DNA from: Symbiotaphrina buchneri
Taxonomy: Eukaryota; Ascomycota; Symbiotaphrinales; Symbiotaphrinaceae
Assembly (NCBI GenBank): GCA_001599915.1
Contig: BCIG01000019.1
Location: 124,001 to 188,000, forward strand
Length of the DNA stretch: 64,000 nt
Direction of reading: 5' to 3'
Shown: positions 21,423-32,223 of the stretch, piece after piece
Layout: each line of letters opens with the position of its first letter
Position numbering within the stretch: position 1 is the stretch's first letter
Made by a program: the position numbers and the translations under genes
Notes under the pieces: model-generated
Database searches by the model: none
Told to the model about the DNA's origin: nothing
What the model saw: the letters and a program-made list of their open reading frames with translations, nothing else

Positions 21423-22552
21423 TCAATCAATGTCAATGTCCATGGGGTCATCAGGAGGTTCTCTGTACTCTCTGAAGGCAACGTCCGGGAAGGCGCCCAG
21501 ACTACCTGGCTTGACGCCGGGCACCTTCCCGGACGTTGCCGGCGCGGAGCCCATATTCGTCGGCCTCGAAGAAGATGACGGCTGATTATCTGTCCACATG
21601 CCCGATGGCGCGAAAGTCCCCTTCTTCCAGCCCGGAGGCGCGCTGGCCGCCTGGTTCTGGCTGTTGTTCCCATCCTGCGCCTCTAACTTCTGCACCTCCG
21701 CCAGTAGTTCTCTGATCTTGCGCCGCCGCTGCGTATCCTCGGTGTTCGGCCAATGCGAGCCGCCCGCCGCCTGCGCCGCGTTGGTGCGGTCGATGATTTC
21801 CTTAATCTTGTCCGGCGACAGCACGCCGTTCTGCAGGTCGCCGAAGTTGCCGTGCTCAGCAATGCGGCCCGCCTCTTTCATGGTTGTGCCAACACGGGTG
21901 AGCTCTCGGCCAAGCTCCGAGTAGACCCAGCCGTGGTGCAGGATCTCGTCCCCCAGCTCCCCGGCAGCTCGGCCAGCCTCCGCGCCGGCCTCATGTACCG
22001 TCTCACGCATCATGTTGAAATGGTTATGCAGCCAACTGGAGACGCGGTTCAACTGGTCCATATTATGGAGGGCGGGCGGGGGGTCGCCTTGAGGGAGATG
22101 TGATGTCTCGTTGGGAGCGCGCGATGCATTATTGGCACCTTGGTTGTGGTTATTGTTGTAGTTGTTGCGGCTGTGGTTGTTGTTGTGGTTGTTGTTGTAG
22201 TTGTTGTTGTAGTTATTGCGATTCTGGTTGTTGTTATTAAAGTTGTTAAAGTTGTTGGTGTTATTGCGCTGGTTATGATTGTCATTGCCTCTATTATCGC
22301 GGCGGTCGTTGCTGTTATTGACATTATGATTATTACGAAAATTGCCGTTGGCGTTGGCATTAAAATTGCCGTTGCTGTTGATGTGAAGGGGTATGGTCAG
22401 CTTGGTAATTCCTTCACGATCCTGGGACTAACTTACCTGAAATTTCCGCCATTGTTGTTCCTACCGCCATTCCAGTTGCCTCCACCGCCTCCATCACCTC
22501 CGGGGCCTCCGCCACCATTGTTGCGGTTGTTTCTTCGTTTCCCCCTTTCCAT
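21423..22552 (-). CDS. Asparagine-rich low-complexity protein of unknown function
   Basis: Two exons (22552-22437, 22374-21423) sum to 1068 bases, or 355 residues. The N-terminus is basic and Gly/Asn-rich (MERGKRRNNRNNGGGG). Then come about 90 residues that are more than half Asn, mixed with Tyr, His, Gln and Arg, encoded by an imperfect AAC repeat at about 22140-22374. The middle 110 residues are ordered and helical-looking (SWLHNHFNMMRETVHEAG..., IKEIIDRTNAAQ), followed by a short coiled-coil-like stretch RRRKIRELLAEVQKLEAQ and a Pro/Ser-rich tail ending in acidic DDPMDIDID. The composition resembles RNA-binding or prion-like condensate proteins. I do not recognise the family. The tail contains a long inverted repeat at DNA level (21477-21540). 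Confidence 0.75.
21477..21540. repeat. Inverted repeat inside coding sequence
   Basis: The left arm 21477-21498 and right arm 21519-21540 are reverse complements in 21 of 22 positions, with a perfect 17-base outer part (GGCAACGTCCGGGAAGG) and a 20-base loop. It lies wholly within the last exon of the asparagine-rich gene and would form a stable GC-rich hairpin in DNA or RNA. Confidence 0.85.
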
Positions 22553-23091
22553 AATTTGCCAAAGAAGATGACTGTTCTAGACAAAGGTATTGCAGAAGCG
22601 ATGCTTACCGAATCAAGAAGTTGTAATCACGGTATATTAACAGTGAATGCAATGTATATCGCCGGCGATGTGGAAGAAAAAAGTATAACCAGCCAGCTGG
22701 TGTCGTAAGCTCTATGTTCAATGGACGGATATATGGTGGACGAATCGTGGAGATGCCATCGCCTTTATACGACCGGTTGCTCGGCGGTGGTCAGGATCGA
22801 CTTCGACTGCTCGGCGGAGCATGATTGAACGAGGTGACAATGAAAAGACAATGTGGTTATTGTCCTCGACCATCTTCAAAGACCCTATGCGTGGACTTTG
22901 TCCATGATATGCCCGTTTGTATGCCATTGTCAAAAAGAGCCTTGATGTCGACAAAGCAACCAGCGATAAGCGGGACACCAAATTTAGCATCAATAGTCCT
23001 TTATCGATACCCTCTTTGAATCTTCCTTCCTGGGCAGGAGGAGGAAAGTCGACGGCTGACCGAATTCCGCCCATTTTTTTTGTTGCATCTT
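22553..23091. other. Intergenic
   Basis: Upstream region of the asparagine-rich gene and 3' flank of the Zn2Cys6 regulator. No gene is seen. Confidence 0.5.
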
Positions 23092-25563
23092 TCACGTTAC
23101 ACCGGCAACGTTCTCCGGGCCGTCCGTCACCTGCCCGGCATCCCTCCACCCCCAGCTCTGCAACAGCTGCTTGACGCGATACTCAGTCGCCCAGCCCAAG
23201 TCCCGCTCAATGCCCCGCATCAACTCCACCACAATAAGACGTCCCTTGCGCTCCGACAGACTCTGCCCAGCGACGAAGAGCGGCTGCAAGCTGTGCACCC
23301 GCGCAGACGCGTCCATGCGGCCCAGCGATATGCCCACAATCTCCTGTGCGTGGTAGCGGATTTCGGCCTCGATGGTGCGGTACGACGATAGCCGCGATGT
23401 CACGGTGCTGTACCGCATGGTGGAGAGTTGTGGTTTGTTTATTAGCAGCAGGATGCGGATCATGTGATATGATTGCATGGCAGATGCACACATTGGCAGT
23501 GAAAACCAGATCTCCGACAACTGCGGATCCGACGTAGGTGAAAAGGGTTCGCTTGCTGGGAGAGGCAGTGAAGTAGCGGGGATGCGTGCGCACGGCTTGA
23601 AGGTAGTCGGCAGACGTCTATACCAGGTATCGATCTCTTTCTCAATCTCCGACCAACGTGTAAGAAGTGTCTCTTGGTTGATGCCATATACGTTTTCGTC
23701 TTTCTCGATGGCAGGACTGCTTAGCGGATGACCCTGCGGAGTCCCATATATCCCGTCCCCAGCGGCCATAAAATTTATGAATTTGGACATGAGCCATATG
23801 AGGGCGTTAGCAATCATGTCTTCGTGCATCATCGATTCGCCCTCGGGGTAGCCGCTGTCGGTGGTATTGCTCGGTTGGACGAATCCCTGCTCATCAAGCA
23901 GGAGACCAGCGGCTTTCCACATGCCAATGTCTTCAGGGTCAAGGCGTGTCTGGCTCTCGTTGATGAACGCAGCAAGGAAGTCCTGCCGTGCGAAATTCCA
24001 AAAGGTTGCTTTACGTGCCCTAGACGGAAGACGCTGTGATTGGTGAGTGCTAGCCATCGATTGGTACTGGAAAGGCATAACGGCATGTTCAGCAACATCG
24101 AGCAGAGACTTCGTGCCGTTCAGATGCCGTGACCAAGCAGGGTCGGTATTGTCCAGAAACTCGTATACGCACAAAATGACAGTCGCAGCGAGCGTTTCAT
24201 CTGAATCCATAGATATCCTATTTTCCGACAGCCGTCTTCTCTTCCTCCGTTCAAGTTCGTTCTCCATGGCCGGATCTGAGTTTGGCCAGGGACTGGTGGG
24301 AGGCTCGCGGTCTTCCTGCAGGACAGCCATCATCAAAGAGATTGCTTTGTCGTAATAGAATGCCGCCTTTGTCAACCAGTCTATGTGTTCAGCATCCGGA
24401 AATAGCTCCATCCGAGCTTGCTTTGAGCACACCCCACCAATGATAGCCTTGGCACCCTGGACTCTATCTAATTGCTTTGCGGCATACGCTAGAGCGGCGT
24501 TCTTCAATAGTGGGTTCGTCAGAGCGCGCACCGGCACGCAAGAGCTGAAGTAGGTCCCTAGATCAAAGAGATCCATCCATTGTCCTGGACCCTCTGAGAA
24601 ATGACGTAACAGAAACGCCCTCTCGTGGTCTGTCTCCAGTCCTGCAGGCTCGCTTCTCAGCAATGTCACAGACGGCCTAGATCCGATCGAGCCACGCGAA
24701 ACCGATGATGGAGGTCTGTGGAATGGTGAAGTAAGATTCGGGTCAATGGGTGGCGTCATTGCGGCCGGGTTCAGAATGAAATTGATATGGTTGTTGTGAC
24801 TCGACGAGGACATGGACGCGGAAGGAGATGCGCTGGGCGGAGACATCTGGCTCGCAAGCGGAGCATGTGGTGGAGGTAGTTGGGAGCGGAGGATGTTGTT
24901 CTCGTTCACGCCAGCTGGCATGAAGGGATAGCGATCTCCAGATGCAACGGCGGACAGTGTTTCCAGCGCATTCGGAGGTGTCGGTGCAGTCATGCTCGGC
25001 ACACCATCTGATACGTTCCAGTAGGGGGTATTCATCTGCTCTTCCATCGCATGTCCCACCCCTCCACTCGAGGCCTCCAAGCCAATATCATCTTCCGCAT
25101 ACGGGTCATTGCAATCGATAAACGTGACTGTAACACCACCAGTCAGCTCTCTGGCCCTCCACTCCACGCACCCAGGTAAAGAACACTCACCGTTTTTCGG
25201 GATATCCACCCAAACGCTCTCGGTCCCAAAGGTATTCCGATAAGCGTAAAATCCCTTAAGCCCACGCCTTGCCCCTTCCTCTCCTCCCTTACCCGCTCCG
25301 TCCGCATCCCCGTTCATTGACGCATTCTGCTGGTGCCGGAATACGATCCCCGAGCTGGGCTGGCACGTCCGCGCCGCCTTCCGGCACTGCCCGCATGTCG
25401 GCTTCTGCTCATCGCATTTGAGCTTGCGCTGCCGGCAGGTGAGACTGTTGGTCGGTAGACTTCGATTAGTGCCATGGAGATACAATTTGGGAAAGGTGGG
25501 GCAGGGGAAGATGAAAAGCAGTTGTTGAAGGGGTTCAGCGTACCAGCCGGTCCGCGAGCGCAT
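23092..25563 (-). CDS. Zn2Cys6 fungal transcription factor
   Basis: Three exons (25563-25544, 25444-25191, 25127-23092) sum to 2310 bases, or 769 residues. The first exon codes only for MRSRTG and part of a Cys; splicing gives MRSRTGCLTCRQRKLKC with a complete C-x2-C-x6-C-x5-C-x2-C-x6-C cluster at residues 7-34. The body is the fungal-specific regulator fold, with an acidic/Ser-rich linker and a helical region with LERRKRRRLSENR. The end, RDLGWATEYRVKQLLQSWGW, is typical of a large conserved subgroup. It acts as a nuclear DNA-binding regulator; the targets are unknown. I rejected the longer reading through intron 25543-25445, because it would separate MRSRTG from the cysteine cluster. Confidence 0.93.
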   Translation of the reverse strand: MRSRTGWYAEPLQQLLFIFPCPTFPKLYLHGTNRSLPTNSLTCRQRKLKCDEQKPTCGQCRKAARTCQPSSGIVFRHQQNASMNGDADGAGKGGEEGARRGLKGFYAYRNTFGTESVWVDIPKNGECSLPGCVEWRARELTGGVTVTFIDCNDPYAEDDIGLEASSGGVGHAMEEQMNTPYWNVSDGVPSMTAPTPPNALETLSAVASGDRYPFMPAGVNENNILRSQLPPPHAPLASQMSPPSASPSASMSSSSHNNHINFILNPAAMTPPIDPNLTSPFHRPPSSVSRGSIGSRPSVTLLRSEPAGLETDHERAFLLRHFSEGPGQWMDLFDLGTYFSSCVPVRALTNPLLKNAALAYAAKQLDRVQGAKAIIGGVCSKQARMELFPDAEHIDWLTKAAFYYDKAISLMMAVLQEDREPPTSPWPNSDPAMENELERRKRRRLSENRISMDSDETLAATVILCVYEFLDNTDPAWSRHLNGTKSLLDVAEHAVMPFQYQSMASTHQSQRLPSRARKATFWNFARQDFLAAFINESQTRLDPEDIGMWKAAGLLLDEQGFVQPSNTTDSGYPEGESMMHEDMIANALIWLMSKFINFMAAGDGIYGTPQGHPLSSPAIEKDENVYGINQETLLTRWSEIEKEIDTWYRRLPTTFKPCARIPATSLPLPASEPFSPTSDPQLSEIWFSLPMCASAMQSYHMIRILLLINKPQLSTMRYSTVTSRLSSYRTIEAEIRYHAQEIVGISLGRMDASARVHSLQPLFVAGQSLSERKGRLIVVELMRGIERDLGWATEYRVKQLLQSWGWRDAGQVTDGPENVAGVT

Positions 25564-26168
25564 GACGGGCGATATTGGGAGAACGGTATGTGGCTCCAAA
25601 TGCCTGCAAAGCGGCGTGGGTGTTATTTCCAGCGATCGCTCATCATGGTTTCCAGTCAGTCGCTGTGTGAAAAAGTCTCTGGAGGTCTGGAGTCGAGATG
25701 CCACCGCACTTAGTCTATCATTTCGCGCTAGTGGGGGTGATGCGGGGATGCTAGCGCCGGGGAGTTACGTGCTAGCGGATCGTCATATCTCTCGAGGCAG
25801 AAGTCCATGATTGGGACAAGTAATGATAGGCATCGTTCGAGAATCGGGGGCTTTAGAATAGCATTCAGCTTGTCCATGTCTGTAGCATAATGGGACTACA
25901 GGTTTCAGGGACATGTGTGAAGGAAAGCTATGGACCACAGAGACAGCAGGAAATCGTATTGCAGACACTGCCTGAGATGGCAGTGATGCTAGTCGATAGA
26001 TGGACACAGAATAACCAAGAAGACACCCTGGACCGATAGTTCTTTCGTAAAAGTGAACAATGCATCAAAGTTCTGTCGTGACAACACCAAAAGACCCAAC
26101 GCCATAGCAATGCATCACCCCCGATGGTTCAGATCACTCCCAGAACCGCAACACCAGCAGTTTACTTT
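25564..26168. other. Intergenic
   Basis: Upstream region of the Zn2Cys6 gene and 3' flank of the kinase gene. I see no gene. Confidence 0.5.
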
Positions 26169-27294
26169 TTAGTAACCGCCTTGAGCAACCATACCGCCCT
26201 GATGCGTCGGGTATCCAGGTCCTGGAGCGCCCATACCTTGCATCTGCGGTCCCGGCTGCTGCATGGCTTGGCCAGCTTGTTGAGCCTGCTGCTGGCGTCT
26301 CAACTGCGGGAGATCATTGAACCATGGATGGTTTAGCGCATCTTTTGCTGAAATCCGCATTTCAGGTCTCAGCTGCAACATCCGGCCCAGAAGATCCAAG
26401 CCTAATGCATCGACTTGAGGCAAGATATGCCTCAGGTCCTGAGTAGCGTAGATATGGAAGTTCGGCTTGTACTCTGGGAACTGCGAGATTCCTGGCCATG
26501 AGCGCTCGGAAGGAGTGCCCATCAGACGGAAGATCTTCTGCAGCTGATCTTCGTTCGTAGTACCAGTGAAGAGCGGCCGCCCGGTATACATTTCCGCCAT
26601 GATGCACCCAGCGCTCCAGATGTCAATGCTGGTGTTGTAGGTACGGGAACCAAGGAGGACATCAGGCGCACGGTACCACAGGGTGACCACCTCGTTGGAG
26701 AAAGTGTTGACCGGGATACCAAAAGCCCGAGCCAAGCCAAAGTCGGCGAGCTTGAGCTGCCCTTTGGTATTGATGAGCAAATTCTGCGGTTTCAGATCGC
26801 GATGCAACACCCGATTTTCGTGACAGAATGCAATGCCCTGGAGCAACTGATGCATGAAAGACTTGATGGTAATATAGTCGAGCTGTCCCCGATCACCGCG
26901 TGAATCCATGTACTTCTTCAGATCCTTGTCCATGTACTCAAAGACAAGCATCAGCTTGTTCTCAGTGTGGATGACATCGTGCAGCGAGACAATGTTTTCG
27001 TGCTTCAGCTCCTTCATGAGGGAGATCTCCCGGATGGCGGTTGAGGGGGTGCCTTCTTCGCTGTCGAGATGGATCTCTTTCAAAGCGACCATCTCACCGG
27101 TCTGTCGGTTACGGCCTTTGAAAACCTGCTTGAAGTCAGATAATGCATCCGACACTGACGCGAATGTAGGACTTACTGTAGCATAGGTACCTTCACCCAG
27201 CTTCTCCAGTTGCTGGTCGTCGTTAGTCTTACCCATCATAGACAGACACGACAGAATCACAAACCTGGAACGAGTTGGGGTGTCTTTTGTCCAT
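26169..27294 (-). CDS. PHO85: Pho85-type cyclin-dependent kinase (PSTAIRE)
   Basis: Three exons (27294-27265, 27212-27177, 27125-26169) sum to 1023 bases, or 340 residues. The N-terminus [20 protein letters not shown] is the glycine loop. PSTAIRE is exact in [17 protein letters not shown]. Further motifs are [12 protein letters not shown] (catalytic loop), DFGLARAFG and the APD/E-type anchor [11 protein letters not shown]. This matches the Pho85/Cdk5 group (PhoA of Aspergillus nidulans), which pairs with Pcl cyclins to control phosphate response, glycogen and development. The tail after the kinase domain is Gln/Gly/Pro-rich, with many QQ pairs. The two tiny first exons are separated by introns of 52 and 51 bases. 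Confidence 0.95.
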
Positions 27295-28393
27295 GGCAGG
27301 GCGTAGATAATCAGGTATATTCTCGATTTTACCGTCAAGATTCCTGACGCTGATGAGTGAGTCGGACTTGAGGAGTCGCGCTCCGTTAGCGGAGATGGTA
27401 TGAACGGTGGTCGGTCGAAGGCTCGGAGGTTTCGGACGAGTCGTATAGCGTGGATCCCAGAGAATCGAACTGGCGCTGACGAGGGAATTGGCGATGGAGA
27501 GCGGCGAAGTGGGGGATGGTGAGGAAGGGGAGGGGGTGGAGGGGTGAGAGGTGGGCGCCGTTGAGGACGCCAGGGCAGGAGCAGCGACGAGCTAAGGATG
27601 GCAAGGACGACTGGCGGAAGATATCGAAGCCTTCTGACGAAGCATATGGCGGCGGCTGTCTGTCTCGGAGAGGGAAGTAAGGATTGGAGTTGGTGACTTT
27701 GGCGTCACGGAAGACTCTAAAACAAGGGCAATGGTGGGCCGTCGGAGGCTGGCCAGTCCATCGCCGCCGATGGATGGCTGCCAAGCGCCAACCTGCGATT
27801 GGCCGATGAACCGCCGTAGAGGCCACACCCTTGTGATCGCAGAATATCACGTGATGTGACCCCTTGCTTTAATGCCAAGCCTTCGCTTGATTGGCTACTA
27901 CCACTCCATGTAAAGTGTCCGATCACAACACCAAACTGAAGTTATTCCAGCATTCAACAATTTCTGAGAGAAGAGCTAATTTAATATACGGACTCATTTA
28001 CCAGCAGAGACCAAGATGCATCTCGCTTATCCTCCATTAATGATCTATGATGATGGACCTTAAAACCGAAGAAGGTCGTCATCCATTTCAGTGGGCTGAA
28101 AACCCTCCCTTTGTGGTCGGTTCAATACGGTGACAATCGTGCTTAAATTCGCATGGACTCACCTTTGAAGGTTGAGTCAATTTCATTACGGTATATGGTC
28201 CTGCTGGATCATATTCCGTCTCGTCTCAGGATGAGGTTGAGAGCCATGTACGAATTTGGATGAGCAGGGCCCTGATTGGAGCCACGATATGACGGCCTTT
28301 CAGCCACTCACGTGGTCTAGAAGTTAGACGGAAACATTGGAAGGCATGAGGGCCTTCTTGTTGTCCTAATATCAGTCAGTTGTCATCTATCCA
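27295..28393. other. Intergenic, divergent promoter of kinase and HET gene
   Basis: This is a 1.1 kb region between divergent genes. Open frames on the minus strand at 27.4-27.9 kb have no family resemblance. No repeat or RNA gene is seen. Confidence 0.5.
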
Positions 28394-30335
28394 ATGGCTC
28401 TGCAAGCGTATCACGGCTACTTCGACATTCACGACATCCACGGTATCCACGACATCATGGTTCAGGACGCAAATCCAGTGACCAATCTCAGGATGTCTCA
28501 ATCGATGTCGAGATTTCGTATGCCAACCGGTGCGGATTATGAAGGACTCAATAGCGTTTGGAAGCGAGGGCCGCCAAAAGATTTCATAGAGAGGGTCCAT
28601 GGTCGTAGGGATGGCATAGAAATGAGGTGGGTTTGTGATGGATGTGAAAAGGTGCTGATCTTTCACCTTTCCAATGTATTATTGACTTGTAATGGCACTG
28701 ATCCTCTTGCTTGCAGGCGTTTTCGGCCTCGCAAACACGATTCCATTGCTTGGACTGCTGCGACTTCGACTATTGTTCTACTTGTTACACTGATTCCGCT
28801 TCCAAGCATGAAGAGTATCGCTTTGTTGAAATTGAGAACTCGGCTCATACTAAGAGTATGGATCATTACCTCCTGTTTCCCCTCGAAAATCAGCCGACAC
28901 TGTCGGAGTGGGCTGAGAAGGAGCAGAGCAGTCTAGCTGAAGACGAGCGGACGAGGACAAACCGGACATTCTTCTCAGTCACACATATTTACAAGCCATT
29001 GAATGAGCTGGACATGGAGGTACGACTTCTTGCACTTCTACCTGGATCATCAGGAGAAGCTGTGAAATGTAAGCTCGCTCACGCTCCGCTGTACTCCAAC
29101 TTAAAGTACGATGCGTTATCATATACCTGGGGCGCGAAAGCTGGGCAAAAGTCGATATCCCTCGACGGAGCTCCTTTTTCCGTTCGCCAGAATCTTCACT
29201 CTGCGTTGCTCGCATGCGGAATGAAGATCACATGAGGTTCCTATGGATCGACGCGATTTGCATCAATCAGAACGACGACGCAGAGAAAAGTCGCGAGGTT
29301 CAGCGGATGAGACATATCTACACGGAGGCGTCTAATGTCCTGGTTTGGCTGGGAGATGCAGCCGAAGAGAGCGATCTGGCGATGGAACTAGCGGCTAGCC
29401 AGCCTCTGGGCAATGTCCTGCGCGGAACTGATGCGCATTGGTCAGCACTGGAACGCCTTGTGCATCGGCCGTGGTGGAGCCGCATATGATGCGTGCAAGA
29501 GCTGGTAACTGCCATACAGAGTCCGATCATGATGTGCGGCCGAAAATCCGTGTCCTACCTTCGTATGTCCGATGCGACGAGGAAACTACCCGGTCACTGG
29601 GCTCGCAAGGGGTTGACAAGTGGGGAGAAGTATTCACCCTCGTACAAGCGGCTTACTTTCCAAACACTTTCATCTCTACGAGGACAATTTCCGATATACA
29701 CGGACTGTCTCCTTTATCTCTTGGCCATGACTCTGGCACACGAAGCTACCAATCCCCGGGACGAAGTCTATGCTCTCATTGGGATGTGTCGCCGAGAAGA
29801 TCGTGAAGGCATCTTGCCTGACTACAGCAAGACTGTCCGAGATGTCTATATAGAAACATCTCGCCATCTCATGAAGTCCAGTCTTAATTGCCTGTCTTTC
29901 AATACCAACTCCCCCAGAACTGAGCTCTTTGGCGGCAGGAAGCTGCCCTCATATGTGTCTGACTGGTCGCTCAACGCAAGCCGTCCTTCTCCTCTTTGGA
30001 AAGAGGGTGTATACGGTGCGTCCAAAGTAGGTCACACCAGATGTTACCCAGCAGTCTTCGAAAGTAAAGATCCGGATGTTCTACGACTAGCAGGAGCACG
30101 GCTAGTTCGCGTAGAAGAGATGACTGAGGTCATCGTCCCAGATGAAACATGGGCATCGAAGGGTTCGGAAAGCTTGTATCATACCATCCGCACAGTTGAA
30201 AACTTCGTGAGACGATGTATAAAATCTCAACGTCCAAATTACAACCCTGATCGAATTATTGATCCCGCCCACTCCGATGTCTCTTGGAGGACGCTGATAT
30301 CGGACAAGGAGTACCCGCAGCTTCTTCTTTCATAA

Positions 30336-31408
30336 AACTTATGTCTAGATATAAACAATAGACTTTCCTACATTATTTGGTTAAATAATGTGTTGACATT
30401 ATATATCACTTTTTTATTTAATTATTAAATAAATATAATCAATAAGGGTTTATTTAGCTTAACTAAATAACATGTAAAACCAACTAACAAATGGTTTAGT
30501 GTACATAATTATCTATCTANACATATATAGATTTAAATTAATGTAAATCCAGTGCATCTTTTATATAACTACTAGTTAATACTACAAAAACTTGAGCTTG
30601 TATAAAANCAATACCTAACTCTAAACCAGAAAAGGCTATAATAAACGCTAAAGGTATTAAAGCTAAGAAGAAAAATATGAAACCTGAAGTCATTATATTA
30701 TAACAGAATCCTGATAGTATATTTAATAGCATATGACCACTTAATATGTTAGCAGCTAAACGTAAACCTAAACTTACATTTCTAGCTAAATATGAAATGA
30801 ACTCTATTAATACNAATAAAGGTAATAAAGCTAAAGGACAACCAGATGGAACAAACAATGAAAAGAATTTTAAACCTGAAACCTAGTATAGTTGCACCTA
30901 AAACTACTGTAAAACTAAGTGCAAATGTTAAAATAAAATGAGAAGTTGAAGCAAAACTATAGGGAACCATACCTATTAAGTTATTTATTAAAATAAACAC
31001 AAATAATGTATAAATAAAAGGAAAGTATANTTGTCCTTTATTTGCATTAATTTGATTTATAACTATACTATGTATAGTAGCGTAAATAGATTCTTGACTT
31101 ATTGATNAACTATTTGACACAACCTTGTTGTAATTAGTTGCCAATAAATTTAAACTTAGTGTTATTAAAGCACCTATAGTTAAATACAATCCTATATTAG
31201 TTAAAGAGAAATGTAAATTGGCTAGAATAGGAGCATCTAAACTTAACAAATCTCTAACTTCAAATTGATCTAAAGGACTAGAGATCTGTGAATATTGTGA
31301 ATACTGTGAATAGTAGGTTTCTGNCATATCTTACTAACAGTTTCCTTAGAATGAGTTATTGAAATAAACTTACATGTACCTTTTTTTTTACAATTAACCA
31401 TAAATAAT
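30336..31408. other. Nuclear copy of mitochondrial DNA (NUMT) inside the HET gene
   Basis: About 1.07 kb of strongly AT-rich sequence sits inside the HET reading frame, with coding sequence of the same protein on both sides. It contains atp6 in reverse orientation plus its mitochondrial flanks. Six undetermined bases (30520, 30608, 30814, 31030, 31107, 31324) fall in it, against one in the rest of the window. Boundaries are judged by where HET coding stops and restarts, so they are good to some tens of bases. Confidence 0.85.
30538..31327 (-). pseudogene. atp6: Mitochondrial ATP synthase subunit 6 copy
   Basis: The minus strand encodes mitochondrial ATP synthase subunit a, the proton-channel subunit of complex V: SPLDQFEVRDLLSLDAPIL, then MVPYSFASTSHFILTF, ARNVSLGLRLAANILSGHML and the end IQAQVFVVLTSSYIKDALDLH. 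One codon of the form TNA at 31107 falls where Trp (TGA in mitochondrial code) is expected. The copy is not intact. At about 30870-30885 the frame shifts, and a stretch equal to KHG is missing between ATILGFR and LKFFSLF, consistent with loss of about eight bases. The segment upstream of the conserved start has three copies of a 9-base unit (TGTGAATAT-like). A nuclear location and the shift both argue that it is not expressed. Confidence 0.92.
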
Positions 31409-31841
31409 CTGTTACTGCTGGAACTCCCCCGCGAACGCAGAATTCGGAAAAGCCTACCAGGTACTGCGCAGAAGAGCTTGGGGCGGCAGAGGTACAGACG
31501 ATGGTGACGACGATGAAGACGACCGTCTTTGGCATGTCCCAGAATACATCGGTCTCGCACGACACATCTTGCAGAATCGCCGGGTTTTCTGTACGACACG
31601 GGGCTTCTTTGGGGTGTCTGCTGCAGACATTCAAGTAGGGGACGTTGTCACCATCCTTGCTGGTGGCGATATGCCGTTCATTTTACGAGACATTGAGCAC
31701 AACCCCCTAGCAGAGAAGGCTACTATGAGAAGTGAGCAAAGAGGCGACCATCTCCAATTCATTTCAGAAGCGTACGTCTATGGGTTCATGGATGGCATAC
31801 TTTTCACAGCTGTACCAAAGATAATTTTCTCAATCGCCTGA

Positions 31842-32223
31842 TTCGACAGCACAGGCTTCTGTGAGAGATATTGATTGGCAAGGAGACTGTCTCAAGATAG
31901 TAGGATGTGTCTTCTATATCGAAGATATGTATTTGAAGCTCAAAAGTGCTAGAGCGATGGAGATTTATCAATGTAAAGAAATATCAATAAAAAAAGAGAA
32001 ATTCGTAAATGCTTAAGAATGGGGGTTTCATATATGCCACAAACGCTCCAGCTGTACGCTCTGCAAGAGACACACAAACAAGGCATGCGCAAAGATAAGA
32101 TCCAAAAGCAAGCAAGCAAGATCCCGGATCATGAGCCCATCTCCATCTCCAACCCCTTACTCTCCCCTCCGCAAAGAAAGACCTGCACACGTCATTCCAT
32201 CCCAACCCAAACATCACCACCGC
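31842..32223. other. Convergent 3' intergenic region
   Basis: Spacer between the 3' ends of the HET gene (plus) and the DUF1399 gene (minus). I see nothing in it. Confidence 0.5.

Larger units (their letters stand above)
28394..31841 (+). pseudogene. ZZ-finger plus HET-domain protein, decayed and split by mitochondrial DNA
   Basis: From ATG 28394 the protein starts with an acidic/His segment (DIHDIHGIHD). An intron at 28652-28716 joins the two halves of a ZZ zinc finger (CDGCEKAF...FHCLDCCDFDYCSTCY). The three HET motifs follow: YDALSYTWGA, LWIDAICINQND and VLVWLGDAAEE. HET proteins trigger heterokaryon incompatibility and cell death between unlike hyphae. At about 30336 the coding sequence gives way to AT-rich mitochondrial DNA. 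It resumes near 31410 with the expected C-terminal block (IGLARHILQNRRVFCT, GDVVTILAGGDMPFILR) to 31841. Besides the insertion the frame is broken in about two more places between 29.2 and 29.5 kb, so the gene looks dead. Confidence 0.88.

Noticed and set aside
22140-22571. Plus-strand frame rich in Val/Ile runs
   Set aside because: It is the antisense of the asparagine-rich tract (GTT reads of AAC) and has no start context or family.
27386-27850. Minus-strand frame upstream of the kinase
   Set aside because: No family resemblance; it lies in the divergent promoter region.
30336-31408. Mobile element explanation for the AT-rich insert
   Set aside because: No transposase, reverse transcriptase, terminal repeats or clear target duplication; the content is plainly mitochondrial atp6.
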